Below are positions 24,514 to 30,811 of a stretch of DNA of 50,762 nt, piece after piece. A program made the translations under genes and the position numbers. Source of the stretch: Variovorax sp. CF313 (GTDB lineage: Bacteria; Pseudomonadota; Gammaproteobacteria; Burkholderiales; Burkholderiaceae_C). The number at the start of each line of letters is the position of its first letter. Within the stretch, counting starts at the first letter, position 1. Under the pieces are notes generated by a model. That model had not been told where the DNA came from and ran no database searches. It saw nothing but the letters and a program-made list of their open reading frames with translations. The DNA lies in NCBI RefSeq assembly GCF_000282635.1, contig NZ_AKIW01000093.1, positions 1 to 50,762 of the forward strand, given 5' to 3'.

Positions 24514-24717
24514 TTAGTGCACGCCCTTGCGGATCCAGCCGAACGCGGCCACGGCGACCACGACACCCAGGATGGCCACACCAACCAAGCCCACGGGCGT
24601 GGCTTGCGCGCCAATGTCGGTGACCGCCGCGGTCACGTCCACGGCAGCGGCATGCGACAGGTTGCCCAGCAGGGCGAGGGGAGAGGCCACGAGGGCGAAG
24701 CGAGCGAACTTGTTCAT
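24514..24717 (-). CDS. Major coat protein (pVIII-like)
   Basis: 67 residues. A signal peptide (MNKFARFALVASPLALLGNLSHAAA) would leave a mature coat of about 42 residues: an amphipathic start (VDVTAAVTDIGAQATP), a hydrophobic core (VGLVGVAILGVVVAVAAFGW) and a basic end (IRKGVH). This is the diagnostic three-part structure of inovirus coat subunits, with the basic tail contacting DNA. AAAGGAAG precedes the ATG, a strong ribosome site as expected for the most abundant virion protein. Confidence 0.9.
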   Translation of the reverse strand: MNKFARFALVASPLALLGNLSHAAAVDVTAAVTDIGAQATPVGLVGVAILGVVVAVAAFGWIRKGVH

Positions 24718-24729
24718 GAGAACTTCCTT

Positions 24730-24927
24730 TCAGTTGTTGTCCGAAGCGGACGTTTGAATTTGGCGTTTGATCAGACCGATGGCCCAACCCAACGCCCATA
24801 CCCCGATCACTGCGACCGAGATTGCGAGGCCGTCTTCCATCGTGAGCTGGAAGGGCGGCAAAGAGAGTTCGTGCACCACGGTGACGGTGCACGAAGAAGA
24901 ACATTCGATGACGGTGGGATCAGCCAC
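24730..24927 (-). CDS. Small phage membrane protein
   Basis: 65 residues from GTG 24927. The first part (ADPTVIECSSSCTVTVVHEL) is polar; a membrane helix follows (EDGLAISVAVIGVWALGWAIGLI) and a basic/polar tail. The GTG start overlaps the preceding stop (GTGGCTGA), supporting translational coupling. Proteins of this appearance are common just before the coat gene in Burkholderiales inoviruses, where they are unnamed; a minor-coat role is inferred from position. Confidence 0.65.
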   Translation of the reverse strand: MADPTVIECSSSCTVTVVHELSLPPFQLTMEDGLAISVAVIGVWALGWAIGLIKRQIQTSASDNN

Positions 24928-25189
24928 GCCGTGCGGCCTCTCGCGCGTTGCGTTCGCAGATGCGATCCACCGAGAGCAGCAGCCGGACCCGCATGTCTTC
25001 CATGCGCTTGGCACGCACCGCGAAGGGCTCGCGCAACGACCGCATACGGATCGCACGGCCAACAAGCCGCACAACCTCCGCCACCAGCACAAAGGCCAAG
25101 GCACCCATGAAGCCGAGGCCGGCCGCAGCCAAGCAGAGCCACGCCATGGCCTGCTTCAGATCATCCGGGTCTACGACGATGAGCGGCAT
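24920..25189 (-). CDS. Small phage membrane protein with basic C-terminal helix
   Basis: 89 residues from ATG 25189. GTG 25195, which overlaps the ssDNA-binding protein stop, would add two residues. A membrane helix (AWLCLAAAGLGFMGALAFVLVAEVV) is followed by a strongly basic amphipathic region (RLVGRAIRMRSLREPFAVRAKRMEDMRVRLL). No family recognised. It is coupled on both sides, so it belongs to the structural operon. Confidence 0.65.
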   Translation of the reverse strand: MPLIVVDPDDLKQAMAWLCLAAAGLGFMGALAFVLVAEVVRLVGRAIRMRSLREPFAVRAKRMEDMRVRLLLSVDRICERNAREAARRG

Positions 25190-25191
25190 AG

Positions 25192-25512
25192 TCACTGCTT
25201 GGCAGGCTGCTGCGGCATACGACCCTGCGCGGGCACAAAGCCCGTGAGCATCGACACGATGTCGCCCTTTGAATCACCGAAGTCAGGCACCCGCAGGGAG
25301 AACGTCGCAGCGAACAAGCCGACCTTCATTTGTTCACGCAACTCTGGCATCACCTGATCGCTGCGCAGCGTGCCCACGGTGACGACGCCGCCCTTTTCAT
25401 CGCGGAGCACGCAGCGGGCTGCGAAGTGGTTGTAGTCCTTGCCCGTGCGCTTGCTGGTGCGGACTTCGTTCTCAATGGCGAGAACTTCGAGAATGGAACT
25501 GAATTGAGACAT
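25192..25512 (-). CDS. ssDNA-binding protein (pV-like)
   Basis: 106 residues. The beta-rich sequence (LEVLAIENEVRTSKRTGKDYNHFAARCVLRDEKGGVVTVGTLR, then GLFAATFSLRVPDFGDSKGDIVSMLTGFVP) and position match the single-stranded DNA-binding proteins of filamentous phages, which coat the viral strand before it is exchanged for coat protein. AGGAG precedes the ATG. The 154-bp leader upstream contains two short hairpins (AGCCCT/AGGGCT and GCCGC/GCGGC). Confidence 0.75.
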   Translation of the reverse strand: MSQFSSILEVLAIENEVRTSKRTGKDYNHFAARCVLRDEKGGVVTVGTLRSDQVMPELREQMKVGLFAATFSLRVPDFGDSKGDIVSMLTGFVPAQGRMPQQPAKQ

Positions 25513-25601
25513 GTGGTGCTCCTAGATAGCCGCGTGTAGCGGCAAGACACTGGCGACGTGCCAGCCGGAAGCCCTCGACAGAAGGGCTACGAGCTGGCGG
25601 G

Positions 25602-25670
25602 TCAGAACAGCCTCCCTTGGAGCCAGAATTCGCGACGGCGAATAAGGGACCAGCGTTGAGCGGAGGTCAT
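25602..25670 (-). CDS. Possible 22-residue basic peptide
   Basis: The ATG at 25670 overlaps the stop of the preceding gene (ATGA) and encodes MTSAQRWSLIRRREFWLQGR-LF, then TGA. Support is limited to the coupled start and the otherwise empty 154-bp gap before the ssDNA-binding protein gene. It could equally be leader RNA. Confidence 0.22.
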   Translation of the reverse strand: MTSAQRWSLIRRREFWLQGRLF

Positions 25671-25897
25671 TGCGGCTTACCCCGCAGCACCAACATGCAC
25701 ACTGCGTCAGAGCCAGCCTCGGTCAAAACGCACTGCCCACCTTCGGTGCGAGACAAGAGGCCCAGATCCACCAAGGCCCTCACCGTGCCACCACGCCTCA
25801 AGCGCTCATCACCCAACGACCCCGCGTAAGGCGTAAGCCCAACTGCTACCAGCAACAGCATGTGCTCCATAAGCGGCGAGAGCTTCGCGGAGGTCAT
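25667..25897 (-). CDS. Small early phage protein, winged-helix-like
   Basis: 76 residues. LMEHMLLLVAVGLTPYAGSLGDERLRRGGTVRALVDLGLLSRTEGGQCVLTEAGSDAV reads like a small winged helix: helices, then a turn (RALVDLGLLSR) and a beta wing ending LTEAG. A DNA-binding role is plausible but unproven. The start overlaps the upstream gene stop (ATGA) and GAGGGAG lies upstream. Confidence 0.6.
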   Translation of the reverse strand: MTSAKLSPLMEHMLLLVAVGLTPYAGSLGDERLRRGGTVRALVDLGLLSRTEGGQCVLTEAGSDAVCMLVLRGKPQ

Positions 25898-26235
25898 GAG
25901 CACTCCCTCGACAAGCTGAAGCCATCGGCATACACCCAACCGCCACAGACCATGGCCTTGTGCGAACCAGCAGGAGGCCAATGCGGGGCGTCCAACGCAC
26001 AGCCGTCGGTCTGCCAATCCAACGCCCACTCGCCATCCCAGCCACCATGAAGCAAGCGCCCGGGCACAGCACGAAGCGGAGTGAACACACCGTCATAAAC
26101 CGGAGGGGTGTCCACCCCCACCCCGGGCTCAGCGGGAGCCGCCAGACTCGGCACCGAGCCGTTAGCCGAAGCAGGTGGGGGAGGACAGACGGACGACTGC
26201 GCGAAGGCAGCGAAAGACACTTGCGAGAGAGACAT
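25894..26235 (-). CDS. First gene of the phage operon, unknown function
   Basis: 113 residues starting MSLSQVSFAAFAQSSVCPPP. The N-terminal third is Pro/Ala-rich; the C-terminal part is Trp-rich (LLHGGWDGEWALDWQTDGC, WVYADGF) and looks globular. A strong ribosome site (AAAGGAG) lies before the ATG and the stop is coupled to the next gene, so the frame is real. It is the first gene expressed from the promoter region facing the repressor. I do not recognise any family. Confidence 0.6.
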   Translation of the reverse strand: MSLSQVSFAAFAQSSVCPPPPASANGSVPSLAAPAEPGVGVDTPPVYDGVFTPLRAVPGRLLHGGWDGEWALDWQTDGCALDAPHWPPAGSHKAMVCGGWVYADGFSLSRECS

Positions 26236-26376
26236 GGCGGCTCCTTTGAATCGAGAGCCGCCGCTTCTGGCAGTAGCCCTAACGGGCGCGGCTCCTTGAT
26301 AATTACCAGAGCCGATAGCACCACTACCAACTTTGGTAGTGAAATATGCCAGAAACTGCTACCAAAGGTGAGAACA
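26236..26376. promoter_or_regulatory. Prophage lysogeny switch region with repressor operator candidates
   Basis: 141 bp between the divergent repressor and structural operon. A perfect 20-bp palindrome (CACTACCAA-CT-TTGGTAGTG, 26322-26341) and a further half-site CTACCAA (26359-26365) form a repeated operator pattern. On the minus strand, TTGGTA within the palindrome followed 17 bp later by GGTAAT could be a -35/-10 pair for the structural operon, so repressor bound at the palindrome would cover it. Binding is inferred, not shown. Confidence 0.55.
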
Positions 26377-26742
26377 GTGTCTTTGATTTTTTCTATGGAC
26401 CGCGCGATCGAGATTGCCGGATCACAAAACAAGCTCGCAGCGCAACTGGGCATCCCAGGACCGAACCTGTCAGAAATGCGGACGGGAAAACGCCCCTGCC
26501 CCATCGGCATCCGTGCACGCATCGCCAGCATCGCAGGCCACGATACGACACGCGCCATCCTCGAAGGACTCGCGGACAAACTCGACCCAACCGACGAATA
26601 TGAGAAACAAGCGCTGCTGCAATTGAGCGCGTTGATCAACGCCTTCCCAGAAGAAGACGAGCATGAAAAAAGCCCTGTTAATCCGAAGATCAACAGGGCT
26701 TCATCAGCTTGGCGGAACCGGAGGGATTCGAACCCTCGATGA
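26377..26742 (+). CDS. Phage repressor (Cro/YdaS-like) whose frame crosses the att site
   Basis: 121 residues from GTG 26377, which has AAGGTGAG upstream; ATG 26395 gives 115 residues. The N-terminus holds a helix-turn-helix (AIEIAGSQNKLAAQLGIPGPNLSEMRTGK), then a helical region to about residue 95. The frame continues through the tRNA terminator and the att core and stops inside tRNA-Ser on the opposite sense (ending WRNRRDSNPR). In the circular phage the same frame would read across attP into phage sequence and end 46 residues later. The palindromes upstream suggest autoregulation and control of the divergent operon. Confidence 0.7.
   Translation: MSLIFSMDRAIEIAGSQNKLAAQLGIPGPNLSEMRTGKRPCPIGIRARIASIAGHDTTRAILEGLADKLDPTDEYEKQALLQLSALINAFPEEDEHEKSPVNPKINRASSAWRNRRDSNPR
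26665..26700 (-). terminator. tRNA-Ser terminator
   Basis: On the minus strand an AGCCCTGTT/AACAGGGCT stem is followed by six T, 10 bp past the tRNA 3' end. It lies inside the coding region of the repressor on the other strand. Confidence 0.75.
26708..26722. repeat. attR core
   Basis: CTTGGCGGAACCGGA, identical to 18770-18784. It contains the CCA end and 3' acceptor strand of tRNA-Ser, so integration restores an intact tRNA. Confidence 0.75.
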
Positions 26743-26802
26743 GGCTCTACACCCCATACTCCCTTAGCAGGGGAGCACCTTCGGCCACTCGGTCACAGTT
26801 CC
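26710..26802 (-). tRNA. tRNA-Ser (anticodon GCU)
   Basis: 93 nt with encoded CCA. The acceptor stem GGAACTG pairs with CGGTTCC (one G-U), discriminator G. The anticodon loop CTGCTAA gives GCU (26766-26768 on plus as AGC). The T-loop is TTCGAATC and a long variable arm typical of serine tRNAs is present. It lies 27 bp after lysC on the same strand and is the phage target site. Confidence 0.95.
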
Positions 26803-26829
26803 TGAAAGAAGCCGAGATTATGCCACTAC

Positions 26830-28098
26830 TTAGGCGCTCGGCTGATCCAGATCGAAGGCTTTGTGCAGTGCGCGCACTGCCAATTCCATATATTTTTCGT
26901 CGATCACAACCGAAGTCTTGATTTCGCTGGTCGAGATCATCTGGATGTTGATGCCCTCCTCGCTCAGCACGCGGAACATCTTGCTCGCCACGCCTACGTG
27001 GCTGCGCATGCCGATGCCCACGATGCTGACCTTGCAGATCTTGGTGTCGCCCACGATCTCGGTCGCGCCCAGCGAGGGCATGACCTTCGACTGCAGCAGG
27101 TCGACCGTCTTCGCGTATTCGTTGCGATGCACGGTGAAGCTGAAATCGGTCTTGCCGTCCTTGCTGAGGTTCTGGATGATCACATCGACTTCGATGTTGG
27201 CGTCCGCCACGGCACCGAGGATGTGATATGCGATGCCGGGCTTGTCGGGCACGCCGAGCACCGAGATCTTGGCTTCGTCGCGGTTGAATGCGATGCCGGA
27301 TACGACGGCTTGTTCCATGTTTTCGTCTTCCTCGAAAGTGATCAGCGTGCCGGACTTGGCCTCTTCATTGATGTCGATGTCCCACGGCGTGAAGCTCGAG
27401 AGCACACGCAGCGGCACCTTGTACTTGCCGGCGAATTCCACCGAGCGGATCTGCAGCACCTTGGAGCCCAGGCTCGCCATCTCGAGCATCTCTTCGAAGC
27501 TCACGGTCGTCAGGCGGCGCGCATCGGGCTCGACGCGCGGATCGGTCGTGTAGACACCGTCCACGTCGGTATAGATCAGGCATTCGTGCGCCTTCATGGC
27601 CGCGGCAATGGCCACGGCCGAGGTGTCGCTGCCGCCACGGCCCAGCGTGGTGATGTTGCCGTCGTCGTCCACGCCCTGGAAGCCGGTGATGACCACCACC
27701 TTGCCGGCGTTCAGGTCGGCCATGACGCGCTCGTCGTCGATGCTCTCGATGCGGGCCTTGGTGTACGAGTTGTCGGTGCGCACCGACACCTGCCAGCCCG
27801 CGTAGCTCACGGACTCGACGCCTTCGGCCTGCAGCGCGATGGCCAGCAGCGCCGACGACGCCTGCTCGCCGGTCGAGGCCAGCATGTCGAGCTCGCGGCT
27901 GTGGGCCACGCCGGGTTTACTGGGCGCCAGTTCCTTGGCCAGGCCGAGCAGGCGGTTGGTCTCGCCGCTCATGGCGCTCGGAACCACGATCATCTGGTGG
28001 CCTGCGCGCGCCCACTTGGCGACGCGCTTGGCGACATTCTTGATGCGCTCGGTCGAGCCCATCGACGTACCGCCGTATTTGTGAACGATCAATGCCAT
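26830..28098 (-). CDS. lysC: Aspartate kinase
   Basis: 422 residues. The kinase domain starts with KYGGTSMGS (7-15) and has the GFQGVDDDGNITTLGRGGSDTSAV substrate and nucleotide region. Two ACT domains occupy about 265-420, so feedback control by lysine and/or threonine is expected. It makes aspartyl phosphate for lysine, threonine, methionine and diaminopimelate. The ATG at 28098 was chosen because the family N-terminus (MALIVHKYGGTS) begins there. A single monofunctional chain without a fused homoserine dehydrogenase is visible. Confidence 0.95.
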   Translation of the reverse strand: MALIVHKYGGTSMGSTERIKNVAKRVAKWARAGHQMIVVPSAMSGETNRLLGLAKELAPSKPGVAHSRELDMLASTGEQASSALLAIALQAEGVESVSYAGWQVSVRTDNSYTKARIESIDDERVMADLNAGKVVVITGFQGVDDDGNITTLGRGGSDTSAVAIAAAMKAHECLIYTDVDGVYTTDPRVEPDARRLTTVSFEEMLEMASLGSKVLQIRSVEFAGKYKVPLRVLSSFTPWDIDINEEAKSGTLITFEEDENMEQAVVSGIAFNRDEAKISVLGVPDKPGIAYHILGAVADANIEVDVIIQNLSKDGKTDFSFTVHRNEYAKTVDLLQSKVMPSLGATEIVGDTKICKVSIVGIGMRSHVGVASKMFRVLSEEGINIQMISTSEIKTSVVIDEKYMELAVRALHKAFDLDQPSA

Positions 28099-28153
28099 GG
28101 GTGAAATCAGAGAAAGGGAAAGGGCCGCTTGAAAGGCGGCGCCCTGCAAGCTG

Positions 28154-29131
28154 TCAGAGCAAAGTCTTCGGCGAGGGCGAAACATTGTACCAATGCAGGC
28201 AATCGCCCTGCCGCTCGACGAAACCGGCGGCCACCTTGAGGTGGATGCGGTGGCCGCGCGTGGCGCAGGCGCGGACCTGGTCGAGCAGCTGGTCGAGCTG
28301 CGCGGCGCTGGGCGCGCAGCCGTGCGACTGCATCAGCCAGTGGCGCAGCACGTTGGCCTGGCGGGCGCGCGACAGCGTCTGCAGCGTCGCAATGCGCGGC
28401 GGGCTGCCCACGGTTTCCAGGTCTTGCGCCGCCAGTTCGGCCAGCAGCTGCTGCGCCTGTGCGGCATGGCCAATGCTGCGCGCGAACGTCGTACGGAACT
28501 GCGGAAAGGCCTGCTCCAGCGCCGGCAGCAGCACGGAGCGAATCCGGTTGCGGGTGTAGCGTGCGTCGCCGTTGGTCGGATCTTCGATCCATGGCAGGCC
28601 TCTACCGGCCAGCCATTCGCGGATGTCGGCGCCGGCAACGGCAAGCAGCGGCCGATGGATGTCGAGCCCGTTGCGTCGCGCCTGCGCTGGCATGGCAGCG
28701 AGCCCCGGGAGCCCCGCGCCGCGTGACAACGCCAGCAGCAGGGTTTCGACCTGGTCGTCGGCGTGATGCCCCAGCGCCACACATTTGACAGCCGCCCTCG
28801 CCCCATCCGCGCGTGCCATCTCGGCGAACGCCGCGTAGCGGGCGCGGCGGGCGACATCTTCCGGACTGTCGCCGGGCGCATGCCGCGCATCGACGCGATG
28901 GACGACCAGCGGCACGCCCAGGCGTTCGCACACCGCCCGGCAATGCCGCTCGAAATCGTCGGCCGCAGCCTGCAGCCCGTGATGCACATGAAAGGCGATC
29001 ACCTGCCCCGGCCAGCGCGATGCGCTGGCAGCCAGCAAGGCGGTTGAATCCGCGCCGCCGCTGAAGCCCACCGCCAGCGGCCAATGCGCCGGCTCGAACG
29101 CGGCGACGGCGCGTTCGAAAGCTGAGTTCAT
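28154..29131 (-). CDS. tilS: tRNA(Ile) lysidine synthetase
   Basis: 325 residues. The PP-loop is SGGADS (24-29), with ALGHHADDQVETLLLALSRGAG and the family segment RPLLAVAGADIREWLAGRGLPWIEDPTN, which mark TilS. It converts cytidine-34 of the CAU-anticodon isoleucine tRNA to lysidine, so that it reads AUA. The C-terminal domain is short compared with E. coli TilS. It lies between accA and lysC on the same strand; a GC hairpin followed by a pyrimidine-rich run lies in the 55 bp before lysC. Confidence 0.93.
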   Translation of the reverse strand: MNSAFERAVAAFEPAHWPLAVGFSGGADSTALLAASASRWPGQVIAFHVHHGLQAAADDFERHCRAVCERLGVPLVVHRVDARHAPGDSPEDVARRARYAAFAEMARADGARAAVKCVALGHHADDQVETLLLALSRGAGLPGLAAMPAQARRNGLDIHRPLLAVAGADIREWLAGRGLPWIEDPTNGDARYTRNRIRSVLLPALEQAFPQFRTTFARSIGHAAQAQQLLAELAAQDLETVGSPPRIATLQTLSRARQANVLRHWLMQSHGCAPSAAQLDQLLDQVRACATRGHRIHLKVAAGFVERQGDCLHWYNVSPSPKTLL

Positions 29132-29146
29132 GACAGCGCCCGCGCG

Positions 29147-30127
29147 TTATCTGACGCTGTCGGCCTTGGTGTCGTTGAAGCGGCCGTAGCTCTGCAGGCG
29201 CTCGTAGCGGCGATCCAGCAGTTCCTTGGTCTTCAGGTCGCTGACCTGGCGGAACGCGTCGTTGAGCGCGCGCTTCAGGAAAGCCGCCATCTGCCGATGG
29301 TCGCGATGCGCGCCGCCGACGGGCTCGTTCACGATCTTGTCGACCAGGCCCAGCGCCTTGAGGCGGTGCGCGGTGATGCCCAGCGCATCGGCCGCTTCCT
29401 GCGCCTTGTCGCTGGTCTTCCACAGGATGGAAGCGCAGCCTTCGGGGCTGATCACCGAATAGATCGAATACTGCAGCATCACCAACTGGTCGCCGACCGA
29501 AATGGCCAGCGCGCCGCCGGAGCCGCCTTCGCCGATGATGGTGACGATGATCGGCACCTCGAGCTGCGCCATCTCGAAGATGTTGCGGCCGATGGCTTCC
29601 GACTGGCCGCGTTCCTCGGCGTCGATGCCGGGGTAGGCGCCGGGCGTGTCCACGAAGGTGAACACCGGCAGCTTGAACTTCTCGGCCATCTTCATCAGGC
29701 GCAAGGCCTTGCGGTAGCCCTCTGGCTTGCTCATGCCGAAGTTGCGCGCGGTGCGCTCCTTCGTGTCGCGGCCCTTCTGGTGGCCAAGCACCATGCAGGG
29801 CACGCCGTTGAAGCGTGCAAGGCCGCCCACGATCGACAGGTCGTCGGAGAAGTGCCGGTCGCCGTGCAGTTCGACGAAGTCGGTGAAGATCTCGTTGACG
29901 TAGTCGAGCGTGTACGGGCGCTCCGGATGCCGGGCGATCTTGGTGATCTGCCAGGGCGTCAGGTCGCTGTAGATGTCCTTGGTGAGCTGCTGGCTTTTCT
30001 TGCCGAGCTGATCGATTTCTTCAGAGATGTCGACCGCGGATTCGGTCTGCACATAGCGCAATTCTTCGATCTTGGTTTCGAGTTCAGCAATGGGCTGCTC
30101 GAAGTCGAGGAAGGTTCGTTTCGCCAA
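29147..30127 (-). CDS. accA: Acetyl-CoA carboxylase carboxyltransferase subunit alpha
   Basis: 326 residues. FLDFEQPIAELETKIEELR at the N-terminus and the carboxyltransferase core (HGDRHFSDDLSIVGGLARFNG, FVDTPGAYPGIDAEERGQSEAI, GEGGSGGALAISVGDQLVMLQ) identify AccA. It forms the malonyl-CoA-producing carboxyltransferase with AccD. The start is TTG at 30127, fixed by AGGAG six bases upstream and by the family N-terminus (AKRTFLDFEQP). It is followed at 15 bp by tilS. Confidence 0.95.
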   Translation of the reverse strand: MAKRTFLDFEQPIAELETKIEELRYVQTESAVDISEEIDQLGKKSQQLTKDIYSDLTPWQITKIARHPERPYTLDYVNEIFTDFVELHGDRHFSDDLSIVGGLARFNGVPCMVLGHQKGRDTKERTARNFGMSKPEGYRKALRLMKMAEKFKLPVFTFVDTPGAYPGIDAEERGQSEAIGRNIFEMAQLEVPIIVTIIGEGGSGGALAISVGDQLVMLQYSIYSVISPEGCASILWKTSDKAQEAADALGITAHRLKALGLVDKIVNEPVGGAHRDHRQMAAFLKRALNDAFRQVSDLKTKELLDRRYERLQSYGRFNDTKADSVR

Positions 30128-30143
30128 CGTCTTCTCCTGTTGT

Positions 30144-30794
30144 TCAATACGCGACTGGAACCGGGTCCAGCGATCGCCAAATATACCAAGTCGCCACGCT
30201 GCAATATGGCGCCCAGGCCACGGCGACGTCGCGGGCATCGCTGCGGCTCACAGGATCGCCGGAAAAATAATTGACGCTGATGCCGTTGAGCAGCCCCAGG
30301 TCGTCCACGGGCAGCACGTTCGGGCGCATCAGGTGAAAGATGAGGAACATCTCGGCCGTCCAGCGGCCGATGCCGCGGATGGCCACCAGCTCCTCGATGA
30401 TGAGCTCGTCCGACATGTCCTTCCACGCGTCGACGTGGACCATGCCCGAATCGAAATGCAGGGCCAGGTCGACGAGGTACTCGATCTTGCGCGCCGACAG
30501 CCCTGCCCCGCGCATGTCGTCGACCTTGAGCTTGAGCACGTTGGCCGGCGTGAGCTTGCGCGGCAGCGCGGCGAACTTGTCCCAGACCGACTGCGCGGCC
30601 TTCACCGAGATCTGCTGGCCCACCACGCTGCGCGCGAGGGTGGTGAACGCGTCGCCGCGCGACTCGAGGCAGGCATCGCCGAACTTCGGAATGAGCCGCT
30701 TCATGACGCGGTCTTTCCGGGAAAGGTGCTTGCATGCCTCCTCCCAATAGTCCGGCGTATAGATCTGGACGCTGGTCTTCCTGGTGGCGGGCAT
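30144..30794 (-). CDS. DNA-3-methyladenine glycosylase (AlkA-type, HhH-GPD)
   Basis: 216 residues. The helix-hairpin-helix is ELVAIRGIGRWTAEMF (about 135-150) and the catalytic aspartate lies in LPVDDLGL (D164/D165). The QQISVKAA segment (60-67) is typical of AlkA-type enzymes. It removes alkylated purines for base-excision repair. GTG 30815, overlapping the cysS stop, is a possible earlier start adding seven residues. It lacks the iron-sulfur cysteine cluster of MutY/Nth. It lies between cysS and accA on the same strand. Confidence 0.9.
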   Translation of the reverse strand: MPATRKTSVQIYTPDYWEEACKHLSRKDRVMKRLIPKFGDACLESRGDAFTTLARSVVGQQISVKAAQSVWDKFAALPRKLTPANVLKLKVDDMRGAGLSARKIEYLVDLALHFDSGMVHVDAWKDMSDELIIEELVAIRGIGRWTAEMFLIFHLMRPNVLPVDDLGLLNGISVNYFSGDPVSRSDARDVAVAWAPYCSVATWYIWRSLDPVPVAY

Positions 30795-30811
30795 GGGGTT
30801 CGTCGTTCCGT

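Larger units (their letters stand above)
18770..26722. mobile_element. Filamentous (inovirus) prophage integrated in tRNA-Ser(GCU)
   Basis: A 7,938-bp unit lies between identical 15-bp cores, CTTGGCGGAACCGGA at 18770-18784 and 26708-26722; the right core is the tRNA-Ser 3' end. The viral-sense genes are all on minus: two early proteins, ssDNA-binding protein, small membrane proteins, major coat, 22-residue peptide, pIII-like, pVI-like, Zot/pI, intergenic region, RHH protein, HUH Rep, coiled-coil protein and serine recombinase. A divergent repressor is on plus. From published work as I recall it, Ralstonia phiRSM phages likewise use a small serine recombinase and a tRNA-Ser 3' end (core beginning TGGCGGA). 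No secretin (pIV) gene is present. Base composition looks less GC-rich than the flanks. Confidence 0.9.

Noticed and set aside
25809..26693. 294-residue open frame on minus across the phage switch region
   Set aside because: It would cover the repressor, operator and first operon gene in a different frame; no signal of coding, and the overlapping genes have good ribosome sites.
18770..26722. XerCD dif-type integration
   Set aside because: No 28-bp dif-like sequence is visible at the junctions; the core is the tRNA end and a phage recombinase is present.
26710..26742. WRNRRDSNPR as a real conserved protein domain
   Set aside because: The string is the translation of a tRNA-Ser 3' end and appears in many proteins by that route; only its role as a swapped tail is of interest.
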